Positions 1-7,103 are shown, counted from the first letter of the stretch. The stretch: 64,000 nt of DNA from Ruania suaedae (GCF_021049265.1 NZ_CP088018.1:2294001-2358000); one strand, 5' to 3'. Numbers and translations are program-made. The notes: generated from the sequence alone by a model not told the origin.

Positions 1-496
1 CGAGCACGAAGCTCGCCTCGTCGGCCGCCCCCTCGTAGGAGAACGCGGCATCGACCAGCGGTTGCTCGGACCGGCCGGACCGGCGCGCGATCGGGCGCCA
101 GCGCACCCGGGCCAGGGTGCCCACCTGCGGCAGGAATGCCCCGCTCGCCCCGGCGATGAGCACCAGCGGCCACCAGGGGTCGCCGGAGGTGTAGGAGGAG
201 GCGGCCAGCACGAGCCAGACCAGCCCGGCGGTCCCGACCAGCGACTGCACCAGCAGGACCGGCCGCTGCCCGATCCGGTCGGTCAGCGCCCCCGCGACCG
301 GGGAGGCGACGGCGTTGACCACCGCGGTCGCGCCCGCGGCCGCGCCGCCGGCGCCGTAGGAGCCGGTGGCGGCCGAGACCAGCAGCAGCGCGCCGATCTG
401 GGACATCGCCACCGGCAGCCGGGCGAGGAATGCCACGAGGATGTAGACCACGCCGGTCAGCGAGAAGAGGTTCCGGTAGGAACGCAGGGGGGACAT
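1..496 (-). CDS. MFS transporter, N-terminal part (cut by window start)
   Basis: The minus-strand frame opens with ATG at 496 and reads MSPLRSYRNLFSLTGVVYIL, then runs off the window edge after 165 residues. It shows alternating hydrophobic helices and the loop AGALTDRIGQRPVL, the conserved loop 2-3 motif of major facilitator superfamily permeases, so it should be an inner-membrane secondary transporter. The substrate cannot be told from this half; MFS drug exporters and sugar-like exporters both look like this. It is the first gene after a 210-base gap that holds a perfect hairpin at 616-671 and a smaller inverted repeat at 522-546, so it probably has its own promoter rather than being co-transcribed with the flavin monooxygenase upstream. 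Family is secure, function is not. Confidence 0.85.
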   Translation of the reverse strand, partial: MSPLRSYRNLFSLTGVVYILVAFLARLPVAMSQIGALLLVSAATGSYGAGGAAAGATAVVNAVASPVAGALTDRIGQRPVLLVQSLVGTAGLVWLVLAASSYTSGDPWWPLVLIAGASGAFLPQVGTLARVRWRPIARRSGRSEQPLVDAAFSYEGAADEASFVL

Positions 497-521
497 TCAC
501 GGCTCCAGGGTGCGCGGACGC

Positions 522-546
522 GCGCACCACCCCACCGCTGGTGCGC
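522..546. promoter_or_regulatory. 8-bp inverted repeat in the MFS gene 5' region
   Basis: GCGCACCA (522-529) and TGGTGCGC (539-546) form a perfect 8-bp inverted repeat separated by 9 bases, 26 bases upstream of the MFS start codon. It could be a repressor operator or a 5'-UTR hairpin. No regulator gene is adjacent, so this is only a candidate. Confidence 0.3.
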
Positions 547-615
547 AGAAGCCCTGATCGCAGTCGCGAGTTTACCTCCGCGACACGCCGGGTCGCCAGC
601 GCTGGTGACGCAGCC

Positions 616-671
616 GACACGGATGCGCCGGTCTGCAGCACCATCGCGCCGCAGACCGGCGCATCCGTGTC
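616..671 (-). terminator. Perfect 21-bp inverted repeat, probable terminator; copy 1 of a dispersed palindrome
   Basis: Arms 616-636 and 651-671 are perfect 21-bp reverse complements around a 14-base loop. The structure lies 36 bases after the stop of the flavin monooxygenase gene. There is no U-tract, as is common for actinobacterial terminators. The arm sequence recurs in diverged form at 26910-26960, again just 3' of a minus-strand gene and in the same orientation, so it appears to belong to a repeat family as well as acting as a hairpin. Confidence 0.6.
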
Positions 672-706
672 GACCCGGTCAGACGAGCCGGGTCAGACGG
701 GCCGGG

Positions 707-1687
707 TCAGGCGGTGACCCGAGCGCGCGCGGCGCTCACGCGGCGGCGTCCGGCGGCAGCGGTCTCCACCGCCGCCGCGCGCGGGCCCCGCAGTCCGCGT
801 GCCTGCAGCAGCGGCACCACGTCCTGCACCAGGGCGACGACGTCGGTGGGCACCGAGGCGGGGATGACGGTGAACCCGTCGGCCGCACCGGCGTGGACCC
901 ACTGCGCCCACAGGTCGGCCAGGTCGGTGGCGGTCCCGATCGAGCGCAGCGGCACCGGGCGCGGCTGCTCCTCGAGCGAGGTGAGGAGGTCCCAGCGGGC
1001 GCGCGCGCTGGGCGCATCCGCCGAGATCAGGGTGTGCACATCCACCAGTACCTGCACGTCATCGGCGTCGCGGCCCCACTCCACCGCCGCCTCCCGGATG
1101 GCGGTACGTGCTGCACGGGCCTCCTCCAGCGTGGCCACGCTCAGGCGGGCGACGTCGGCACGGGCGGCGGCGAGCTCGCCGTCGACCGAGGTGCGCACGG
1201 GGACGACCACCTGCGGGCGGGCCGCCACGGCGGACCCCCGCTGCGCCGTCGGCCATCCGGTGATGACGGACTCGACGGCCCGCAGGCTCCGGGCGCCGGA
1301 GGCGGCCACCTCGAGCTGCCAGCCGGCCCGGCCGGCGGAGGCGCGGTGCACGCTGGCCACGGCGCCGGCGACGTGCTCGGGTCGGTGGCTGCCGAGCGGG
1401 ACGGTGGCGACCAGGGTCGCGCGGGAGGTGTGGCGGGACAGCCGGGAGGCGGCCACGGCACCGTCGAGCCAGTCGTCGCGGCGGCGCACACCGGCGTGGT
1501 GGAAGGTCTCGTCCAGGGTGAGCAGGTCGACGCCGCCCTTGTCGGCCAGCGAGGCCAGGCCGGCGAGGCGGCCCATGATGAAGGACTCGGCGTCGGAGTC
1601 CTCGGCACGGCGCCACTCACGGGGTGCGCCGGCGCCGGACAGGTCGAGGGAGATCAGCGAGGTGGGCAGGGTGGCCGTAGCAGGCAT
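707..1687 (-). CDS. Luciferase-like (LLM class) flavin-dependent monooxygenase
   Basis: The 326-residue product matches the bacterial-luciferase-like flavin monooxygenase/oxidoreductase fold by overall pattern: an early VDLLTLDETF strand-turn, RLSRHTSRATLVATVPLG, and a C-terminal TDLADLWAQWVHAGAADGF followed by a VVPLLQARG helix. Members use reduced FMN or F420, and several act on organosulfur compounds. ATG at 1687 is chosen over an upstream GTG at 1735 because AAGGAC lies about 10 bases upstream. The decisive context is the 5' region: a SAM-IV riboswitch (1996-2096) and a Cys/Met-rich leader peptide (1829-1924), which place the gene under sulfur-amino-acid control. A role in sulfur scavenging, such as oxidation of sulfonates or thioethers, is an inference; the substrate is unknown. 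It has its own promoter and likely ends at the 616-671 hairpin. Confidence 0.8.
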   Translation of the reverse strand: MPATATLPTSLISLDLSGAGAPREWRRAEDSDAESFIMGRLAGLASLADKGGVDLLTLDETFHHAGVRRRDDWLDGAVAASRLSRHTSRATLVATVPLGSHRPEHVAGAVASVHRASAGRAGWQLEVAASGARSLRAVESVITGWPTAQRGSAVAARPQVVVPVRTSVDGELAAARADVARLSVATLEEARAARTAIREAAVEWGRDADDVQVLVDVHTLISADAPSARARWDLLTSLEEQPRPVPLRSIGTATDLADLWAQWVHAGAADGFTVIPASVPTDVVALVQDVVPLLQARGLRGPRAAAVETAAAGRRRVSAARARVTA

Positions 1688-1725
1688 GAGAGTGTCCTTG
1701 TTCTGCGAGAGCGGGGAGCTCGATC

Positions 1726-1758
1726 GCCGGTGCACGCCGGCGTTGTCACGCCACCGGC
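1726..1758 (-). promoter_or_regulatory. Hairpin between leader peptide and monooxygenase start
   Basis: GCCGGTG (1726-1732) and CACCGGC (1752-1758) are perfect complements, and an inner GGCGT/ACGCC pairing is nested between them. It sits about 40 bases upstream of the monooxygenase ATG and downstream of the leader peptide stop, the position expected for an attenuator or RBS-modulating structure. A second pairing, CGAACC/GGTTCG, is possible just upstream. The mechanism is inferred. Confidence 0.4.
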
Positions 1759-1828
1759 AGGTGTGCAGCCGCGAACCGAGGGTGGTTCCGAAGGGGCCAG
1801 GCGCCCGAGGGACCGGTCGAGGTTCGGC

Positions 1829-1924
1829 TCAGGCCGACATGGAACAGCGACACATCATGCAGGCGGCGAAGCGCAGTGCGGGCCGTGCGGGCCGTGTGAA
1901 CACTGGGGTCCGGTCCTGGATCAT
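1829..1924 (-). CDS. Cys/Met-rich leader peptide (31 aa), candidate attenuator
   Basis: A short ORF starts with ATG at 1924, preceded by AGAAGGAC (the AAGGAC is at 1935-1940) at a normal ribosome-binding distance, and stops with TGA at 1829. It encodes 31 residues. Residues 22-29 read CMMCRCSM, so six of eight consecutive residues are sulfur amino acids. It lies between the SAM-IV riboswitch and the flavin monooxygenase gene on the same transcript. Cysteine-rich leader peptides that sense charged tRNA-Cys are known upstream of sulfur genes in mycobacteria and relatives; this one also samples Met. Ribosome stalling at residues 22-29 would alter the downstream hairpins. The ORF, RBS and composition are seen directly; the attenuation role is inferred. 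Confidence 0.7.
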   Translation of the reverse strand: MIQDRTPVFTRPARPALRFAACMMCRCSMSA

Positions 1925-1995
1925 CTGTTGCTGTGTCCTTCTCTCGTCCACCGCGCTCGCGGTGTTGCGCTTGCCCTGCACCAGGTGGCCAGGGC

Positions 1996-2096
1996 CAGGT
2001 CGTCACCCGGGGCACCCCACCGCAAGTGGAGGGTTGCCGGTCAGCCGGCCGGGGCCGTGGCACTGCGTCCACGTGTGCTGACACTCAAGACCTTGG
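1996..2096 (-). promoter_or_regulatory. SAM-IV riboswitch
   Basis: On the minus strand the segment contains the hallmark blocks in order: GGTCTTGAGTGTCAGC, a variable stem, GCTGACCGGCAACCCTCC, GCGGTGGGGTGCCCCGGGTG and closing GACC pairing with the opening GGTC. These are the conserved core, internal loop and pseudoknot blocks of the SAM-IV class, which occurs in actinobacteria. It binds S-adenosylmethionine and normally turns down sulfur-metabolism genes when SAM is plentiful. It begins 10 bases after the -10 box at 2102-2107 and precedes the leader peptide and flavin monooxygenase. Confidence 0.92.
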
Positions 2097-2101
2097 TCTG
2101 C

Positions 2102-2131
2102 ACTGTACGAGCGAATTGGATGACGTGTCAA
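2102..2131 (-). promoter_or_regulatory. Housekeeping sigma promoter for the riboswitch-monooxygenase transcript
   Basis: On the minus strand TTGACA (2126-2131) and TACAGT (2102-2107) are separated by 18 bases, a good match to a primary-sigma promoter. A start a few bases after the -10 would place the SAM-IV aptamer at the very 5' end of the RNA. It fills the gap between the CHAT gene stop (2156) and the riboswitch. Confidence 0.7.
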
Positions 2132-2155
2132 CCAATCACGATCGGTGCGCCGCGC

Positions 2156-4498
2156 TCAGCCGGCTCCGTAGCACTGGACCGCACAGTCGAGGGCGTCCGT
2201 GCCGAACGCGAGCGCGGCCGCCGCGGCGGGCGTCCGCCCGACTGCGAGCGCCGCGTGCAGGGCGCCGAACCGTTCCAGCGCGGCGTCCTCGCAGATGTCC
2301 GCCGGCGCCGCCACCACCGTCCGGGCGCCCGCGTGCAGCCAGGCCCGGGCCATCCCGAGCGAACCCCCGGCGGCGCCGCAGGCCGAGAGCACGACCACCG
2401 GGGGCACCCGCGGGTAGAGCTCGACATCGTGACCGAACAGGTCGCCATCGGTCAGGGTGAGGGAGGCGAAGAGCGGGTGCGCCTCCCGGTCCTGACCGTG
2501 GGCGCTCACGTGCAGCAGGTCCACGTCGGCGGCGAGGATCTCGGCGTCGTGGCAGTCCTCCCCCTCCCGCACGGGGCGGGTGTGCCATCGCCGGCGCACC
2601 AGGTCCGCCTCCGCGCTCCCGGTGCGGGTCCCGGGCCCGACGACCACCCCGACACCGTGGATCGGCCGGGGCGCGGCCTGGCGCAGCCACGCGCTCGCCG
2701 AGGTCGGCACGGTCACCGGCACACCGGCGGTGCTCGGCAGCTGCCCCCACGGCATCCGGGCCATCACCGCCGGTGCGGTGATCGTCAGCGCGCCGGCGCC
2801 GTGCAACGCCGGAGCGAGGAGCCGGTCCAGGCCTTCGATCCGCTCCCGGAGCGCAGCACGGACCACCGGTGCGCGCAGCTGGGCCGCCATCGTCAGGTCC
2901 GCACCGAGACCGCCGAGAAGGCGATCCATCTCGCCCCAGGCACCGAGATCGAGGATGTCCTCGCGGTCACCGAGGGTGAGGGCGATCAGCCGGCCCTCGA
3001 TCTCCATCAGGCTCACGTAGCGCCCTGGCCCCGCCGCCTGCCGTACCTCCGCCACCGTCACAGTGCTGGTCGTGCCTCTCGTGCCCAGCTCCCCGGCGGT
3101 CAGCCAGCGGCCGTGCCGGATCTCCTCCACCAGCCGGCGCCGCCGGTCCGGATCCCCGTCGGGGCCGAGCCGGCGCAGGTCGGCAAGGAGATCGCCGAGC
3201 TGTTCGGGCGGACGCGTCGCCGGTACCCGCGCCACCAGCTCGCGCGCCCGTTCCGACCACGTGAGCAGGTGCTGGGCGTCCCCGCTGAGCCAGGCGGCCC
3301 GCTGCCCCAGGCGGATCACCCGCGCCCCCACCCGCCTGCTCACCGACTGCAGCTCGAGGCTGCCGATCCCGCGTTGCCACCGGTCCAGCTCGTCGATGGC
3401 GTCCGAGGCCGCCGCCAGTGCCGCGCCGGTGTTCCCCGATCCGAGCGCCAGCTCGGCCGAGACCTCTCCGGCGAGCAGGCGCACGGTCAGCGGTGCCTCC
3501 GGACCGGGCGGCACCGGCTCCCGGCCTCGTAGACCGCTGGCACGCATCCGCAGGGCGGTGGCGGTGTGGGAACGTCCCGCCGCCCCGAGGCGATCGGCGA
3601 GCCCGTCCAGCACACCCGCCTCCGGGGGCGAGGTGGTGCGGCACCTCAGCAGCAGCCCGACGGCGCGCGCCTCGTCCGCCTCGACGGCGTTCTCGTGCTG
3701 GACGAAGCGGCGCACGGCACGCTCGGCCGCCCACCGGGCGTCCTCGCCCTCGAGCCGGCGCGCCAGGTGCAGGTCGACGTCCCCCTGCAGCCGCCACAGG
3801 TCGGTCTCCGCCAGCCGTGCGGCCACCTGCCGCAGCAGGGCGACCGCCTCTCCGCGCAGGCCGGCGGCATCCAGTGCCTCGGCGCGGTCGATGTCGAGCG
3901 TGGCGGTCACGGCCGGACCGAGGTCGGCCAGACCGAGGCGTGCCTGGTCCATCCGGCGCAGGGCGTCCACCAGCTCCCCGCGCAGCAGGTGCACGTAGCC
4001 GAGGTTGTGGGCGCACTTGGCGGCCGAGACCGGGTTCGGGCCCCTCGCCCCCTCCTCGAAGTCGCGGCGCGCGGCGTCGTAGGCGGCGACGGTCAGGTGT
4101 GCAGTCCCTCGGTTGAGGAGCATGCGGCAGCGCTCCTCCCCCACCAGCGTCTCCAGAGCCGTGCTGAAGAGCTCGATCGCGGCCTCGGTCTCCCCGCGCA
4201 CGAACCGGATCGTGCCGAGCTGGCCGGCCAGCACGGCGTGCTCCGCCGTCCCGCTCCGGGCTCCCTGGTAGGCGGTCACGCACCGGGCCAGGCCCTCCTC
4301 GGCCCGGCCCTGCTCCACCTCGACGAACGCCAGGGTGCCCTCGATCCGCGCGATCTCCTCCGCGCTCGTGGCGCACCGGCGCGCCCGGTGGAGCAGGCGC
4401 TCCGCCTCGGGGAGGTCACCGCCGTTGGCCGCGCGCCTGGCCTCGGCATGGAGGGTGGCGGCGGTCTCGGGCGCACCGCCTGCGAGCACCTGGGTCAC
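2156..4498 (-). CDS. TPR-CHAT domain protein (caspase-like protease)
   Basis: This 780-residue protein has an N-terminal half of short helical TPR-like repeats (about residues 15-330, for example RAANGGDLPEAERLLHRA and LLNRGTAHLTVAAYDAARRD). The C-terminal CHAT domain carries the caspase/separase-type dyad His667 in LHVSAHG and Cys707 in VVLSACG. There is no signal peptide or membrane helix, so it should be a cytosolic cysteine endopeptidase triggered through the TPR scaffold. It is the last gene of a four-gene operon; its GTG start lies 1 base after the subtilase stop. CHAT proteases act in bacterial conflict and programmed cell death systems (for example gasdermin-activating proteases and Craspase), usually cleaving a partner protein. 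The neighbouring subtilase, with its peptide array, is the obvious candidate partner; that link is inferred. Confidence 0.88.
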   Translation of the reverse strand: MTQVLAGGAPETAATLHAEARRAANGGDLPEAERLLHRARRCATSAEEIARIEGTLAFVEVEQGRAEEGLARCVTAYQGARSGTAEHAVLAGQLGTIRFVRGETEAAIELFSTALETLVGEERCRMLLNRGTAHLTVAAYDAARRDFEEGARGPNPVSAAKCAHNLGYVHLLRGELVDALRRMDQARLGLADLGPAVTATLDIDRAEALDAAGLRGEAVALLRQVAARLAETDLWRLQGDVDLHLARRLEGEDARWAAERAVRRFVQHENAVEADEARAVGLLLRCRTTSPPEAGVLDGLADRLGAAGRSHTATALRMRASGLRGREPVPPGPEAPLTVRLLAGEVSAELALGSGNTGAALAAASDAIDELDRWQRGIGSLELQSVSRRVGARVIRLGQRAAWLSGDAQHLLTWSERARELVARVPATRPPEQLGDLLADLRRLGPDGDPDRRRRLVEEIRHGRWLTAGELGTRGTTSTVTVAEVRQAAGPGRYVSLMEIEGRLIALTLGDREDILDLGAWGEMDRLLGGLGADLTMAAQLRAPVVRAALRERIEGLDRLLAPALHGAGALTITAPAVMARMPWGQLPSTAGVPVTVPTSASAWLRQAAPRPIHGVGVVVGPGTRTGSAEADLVRRRWHTRPVREGEDCHDAEILAADVDLLHVSAHGQDREAHPLFASLTLTDGDLFGHDVELYPRVPPVVVLSACGAAGGSLGMARAWLHAGARTVVAAPADICEDAALERFGALHAALAVGRTPAAAAALAFGTDALDCAVQCYGAG

Positions 4499-4499
4499 C

Positions 4500-6065
4500 T
4501 CATCGGTCCTGTGCCTTCTCCACCGCGCGCAGTGCCGCCCCGGCGGCCCGGATCCGGTCCGGCACGTCCTTGCCGGGCGGCACGCTCGGTTCGAGCATCG
4601 CCGCCACCCGGGCGGCGAGCAGCGGAGCGGCGAAGGACGTCCCGCTCCAGACGGCGAAGCCGCTCCGGAAGTCGTCGAGGTCGAGTGTCTCGCTGCCCGG
4701 CCCGGTGCGGACCGTGGGCTGGCGCCCGGAGTCCAGCTGCGGGCTCGTGCTCACCAGCGCCGCGCCCTGGTCCCAGCCGGTGACCCACTTACCCTGGTTG
4801 CTGAAGGCGGCGATCGTGCCGTTCGGATTGAGCGCGCCGACCGAGACCAGCGGCGCCACCGCCGGGTCCGGTGAGAGCGTGAAGGCGGCCGGCAGGTGTG
4901 GTCGCGTGGTGGCGGCGTTCCCGGCGGAGGCGATCACCGTGGTGCCGTCGGCGCGCAGCTGATGCAGTGCCCCGTACAGGGCCGAGCTGTAGGCCCGGTC
5001 CTCGGGTCGTTCGTGGGTATAGCTGAGGGAGAGGTTGACCACATCGACCGGACCCGAGCTGCGCTGGTACTGCGCCAGCTGCGCCAGGACCGTGATCAGC
5101 TCGAGCTCGGTCACCACCCCGTCCCCGTCACAGACGCGCACGGCGAGCACATCGGCATCGGGAGCGACCTGGCGCACCAGACCGGCGATGAAGGTCCCGT
5201 GCCCAGCCGCACGGCCGGCGAGCCCGCTGATCTGCGGGCCACCCGCGGGGTCACGCTCGGGGTCGGGAGACCCGTGGCGCCCGACCGGCGCACCCGCCAG
5301 CTGCGGCACCCGGACCACCCCTTCGAGCCACTCGTGGTCCCCGCACCCGGTGTCCAGCACCGCCACGGTCACCCGGCGGCCGGCCTCGGGGCGGCGGGGC
5401 GGCGCGGGGATCGGCAGGCTCACCGGCTGGCGCCCGCCGAGCCCGGGGCGTGTGTACGAGCCGGCAGGGTTGGTCTCGATGAACGGGTTGGTCTCGATGA
5501 AGGGGTTCGTCTCGATGAAGGGATTGGTCTCGATGAACGGGTTCGTCTCGATGAAGGGGCCCAGGGTGAGCGGGTGGTCGAGACCGAGCACGGCGCCCGG
5601 ATGCCGCTCCTGCACCGCCTTGAGGACCACGGCAGCGTCCGGTCGATCCACCGGGCTGCCGTGGCGGCGGGCCAGCCTCACCTCGAGCACGCCGGCGGCG
5701 ATCGGTTCGCCCTCGGGCCCGGCCCGGCGGCCGCTCCCGAACAGCGGCTTCCACACCTCGCGCAGCTCCGGCGGGCCCGCCCCCGGTTTCGTGCCGTAGC
5801 TCTCCTGGAGGCGTCCGACGGCGCCGGTGAGCCCGGTCTCGGCGCTCACCCGCTCAGGTGGGTACAGCACCGCCTGGCCGATCCTCGCCGACCACTGCCG
5901 CTCCCCCAGCACCTCCTCCAGGACCGCCAGGTCCTCCTCGACGCCGGGGACGAGCGGGCACAGCAGCGCATCGCCCAGGTAAGTGGTGCCGGACCAGCCC
6001 GCCTCCGGATCGGCACCGGTGCGGCGGATCCGCGACCATACGGCGGGAGGCTTCCAGCCCGTCAT
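4500..6065 (-). CDS. Subtilisin-like (S8) serine protease with FIETNP repeat linker
   Basis: The 521-residue protein has an N-terminal region of about 165 residues with no recognised motif, then five tandem FIETNP hexapeptides (residues 171-200), then a complete S8 catalytic domain. The triad is Asp238 (VLDTGCG), His289 (GHGTFIAG) and Ser477 (SGTSFAAP), with Asn383 (SAGN) for the oxyanion hole. No signal peptide or TAT motif is visible, so unlike most subtilases it looks cytosolic. The repeat array sits exactly where a propeptide-to-protease linker would be cut. It starts 1 base after the stop of the small protein and ends 1 base before the CHAT gene, so the genes are translationally coupled. 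Zymogen activation by the CHAT protease or by self-cleavage in the repeats is my inference. Confidence 0.9.
   Translation of the reverse strand: MTGWKPPAVWSRIRRTGADPEAGWSGTTYLGDALLCPLVPGVEEDLAVLEEVLGERQWSARIGQAVLYPPERVSAETGLTGAVGRLQESYGTKPGAGPPELREVWKPLFGSGRRAGPEGEPIAAGVLEVRLARRHGSPVDRPDAAVVLKAVQERHPGAVLGLDHPLTLGPFIETNPFIETNPFIETNPFIETNPFIETNPAGSYTRPGLGGRQPVSLPIPAPPRRPEAGRRVTVAVLDTGCGDHEWLEGVVRVPQLAGAPVGRHGSPDPERDPAGGPQISGLAGRAAGHGTFIAGLVRQVAPDADVLAVRVCDGDGVVTELELITVLAQLAQYQRSSGPVDVVNLSLSYTHERPEDRAYSSALYGALHQLRADGTTVIASAGNAATTRPHLPAAFTLSPDPAVAPLVSVGALNPNGTIAAFSNQGKWVTGWDQGAALVSTSPQLDSGRQPTVRTGPGSETLDLDDFRSGFAVWSGTSFAAPLLAARVAAMLEPSVPPGKDVPDRIRAAGAALRAVEKAQDR
5469..5558 (-). repeat. Five tandem 18-bp units encoding FIETNP
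   Basis: Ninety bases consist of five 18-base units, each encoding the same hexapeptide. The units differ only at synonymous third positions (for example ACG/ACC for Thr and AAC/AAT for Asn), so the peptide rather than the DNA is being conserved. It lies in the linker before the subtilase catalytic domain. Confidence 0.95.
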
Positions 6066-6066
6066 C

Positions 6067-6489
6067 TCATACCTCGAATCCTGGAGTCAGATACGCACCG
6101 TCATCACTGCGCAGTCGTAGTCGTACCGGTCCGCCGGGCACCCTGTCGAACTCGAACCGCCCGGCAGGCGAGACCGTGGCGGTGCGTGACCACTCCTCAT
6201 GCACCAGCGCCACCTCCCGGATCCCCTCGGCCCAGCCGTCCACCCGGCGCCGGCCGTCGGCCTCCTGGCCAAGCCGCACCACCAGGGTCAGGCTGTCGGA
6301 GACGAACTCCAGCACCTGCGCGGACTCGCCGCGCACATCGGCGAGCTCGACCGGGCGCAGGCTGAGCAGCTCGGCGTCCAGGTCTTCGGAGGCCACGGCC
6401 ACGATGACCGAGTCGACCAGCCCGTCCGGCACCGGATCGGCGCGCTCCCACATCTTCCGCAGCGCCTCGAGCGCCTCGTCCTCACGCAT
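6067..6489 (-). CDS. Small protein between ECF sigma and subtilase, possible anti-sigma
   Basis: The 140-residue protein starts at ATG 6489, overlapping the end of the sigma factor gene by 8 bases (ATGCGTGA). Residues 1-40 are helical (EALEALRKMWERADPVPDGL), resembling the short N-terminal helices of anti-sigma domains. The rest looks like a beta-rich domain (TLVVRLGQEADGRRRV, TATVSPAGRFEFDRVPGGP), reminiscent of carboxypeptidase-regulatory-like folds. No membrane helix or zinc motif (HxxxCxxC) is visible, so if it is an anti-sigma factor it is a soluble, non-ZAS type. Position between sigma and protease genes suggests it links the sigma factor to the proteases, either as regulator or substrate. 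Function unproven. Confidence 0.6.
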   Translation of the reverse strand: MREDEALEALRKMWERADPVPDGLVDSVIVAVASEDLDAELLSLRPVELADVRGESAQVLEFVSDSLTLVVRLGQEADGRRRVDGWAEGIREVALVHEEWSRTATVSPAGRFEFDRVPGGPVRLRLRSDDGAYLTPGFEV

Positions 6490-7072
6490 GGTCGACCCCC
6501 TCAGCAGCAAGCAACGTCCGTAATCGGGCCAGGCACCGCGAACGGGTCGGCCCGATGCTCCCCATCGGCATGTCGAGCTCCCCGGCGAGCTGCCGGTAGT
6601 TGGGCCGGTCCAGGAAGGCCGCCACCCGCAGCAGCCGCTGGCACCGCTGCGACAGCTGCGCGACGGCGTCCCACAGCACCCGTCCGGTCCACCGCGTGGT
6701 CGCCTCCTGCTCGGCGGAGGCGCCCTGACCGGTCTCCGGCAGCTCGCCCATCGGCTCGGTCCGTGCTCCGGCCTTGACCACCCGCCATGCCTCACGCCGT
6801 GCGGTGGTCACCAGCCATCCCCCGACGGCGTCGGCGTCCCGGATGGCGTCGGGGTGGCGCACCAGTGCCAGCCAGGTGGACTGGACGACGTCGGCGGCGG
6901 TCTCGGCGTCGAGGCGCTGGGCCCGCACGACCTGCCACAGCACCGGTGTCAGGCAGCGGACGAGCTCGTCCATGGCCGTGGGCGAGCCGTCCCGCCATTG
7001 GCGGTAGTGCTCGGCTGCCACGGTCCACACCGTGGGCTGCGCGGATCGATCCATGATGGGAGTACTCTTCAC
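6482..7072 (-). CDS. ECF-family RNA polymerase sigma factor
   Basis: The 196-residue product has sigma-70 region 2 (DAETAADVVQSTWLALVRHP, GGWLVTTARREAWRV) and region 4 with a helix-turn-helix (NYRQLAGELDMPMGSIGPTR). Regions 1 and 3 are absent, so it is an extracytoplasmic-function type factor directing RNA polymerase to a dedicated promoter set. Two starts are possible: GTG 7072 or ATG 7054; neither has a strong Shine-Dalgarno sequence. It opens the operon with the small protein, subtilase and CHAT protease. The operon's own promoter, just upstream within 7073-7137, is its most likely target (inferred). Confidence 0.88.
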   Translation of the reverse strand: MKSTPIMDRSAQPTVWTVAAEHYRQWRDGSPTAMDELVRCLTPVLWQVVRAQRLDAETAADVVQSTWLALVRHPDAIRDADAVGGWLVTTARREAWRVVKAGARTEPMGELPETGQGASAEQEATTRWTGRVLWDAVAQLSQRCQRLLRVAAFLDRPNYRQLAGELDMPMGSIGPTRSRCLARLRTLLAAEGVDHA

Positions 7073-7103
7073 GCTTGTTCAGGAGCGCACAAGCACCCGG
7101 GTG
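7073..7103 (-). promoter_or_regulatory. Palindromes upstream of the sigma/protease operon
   Basis: GCTTGT (7073-7078) and ACAAGC (7089-7094) form an inverted repeat abutting the GTG start of the sigma gene, and CACCCGGGTG (7094-7103) is a perfect 10-bp palindrome next to it. They occupy the only gap between proB and the sigma gene, so promoter, operator or translation-controlling hairpin functions are all possible. Confidence 0.35.

Noticed and set aside
1746-2084. A 112-codon minus-strand frame covering the riboswitch and leader peptide.
   Set aside because: It has no RBS and its sequence is explained by the SAM-IV aptamer and the better supported 31-codon leader ORF.
62-3532. A very long plus-strand open frame (over 1100 codons) at the window start.
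   Set aside because: It runs antisense across the MFS gene, the flavin monooxygenase, the riboswitch and most of the CHAT gene, all of which have clear domain evidence on the minus strand. Such frames are common in very GC-rich DNA.
5469-5558. CRISPR-like or minisatellite array.
   Set aside because: Units are contiguous 18-mers without spacers and keep frame and peptide sequence, so it is a protein repeat within a gene.
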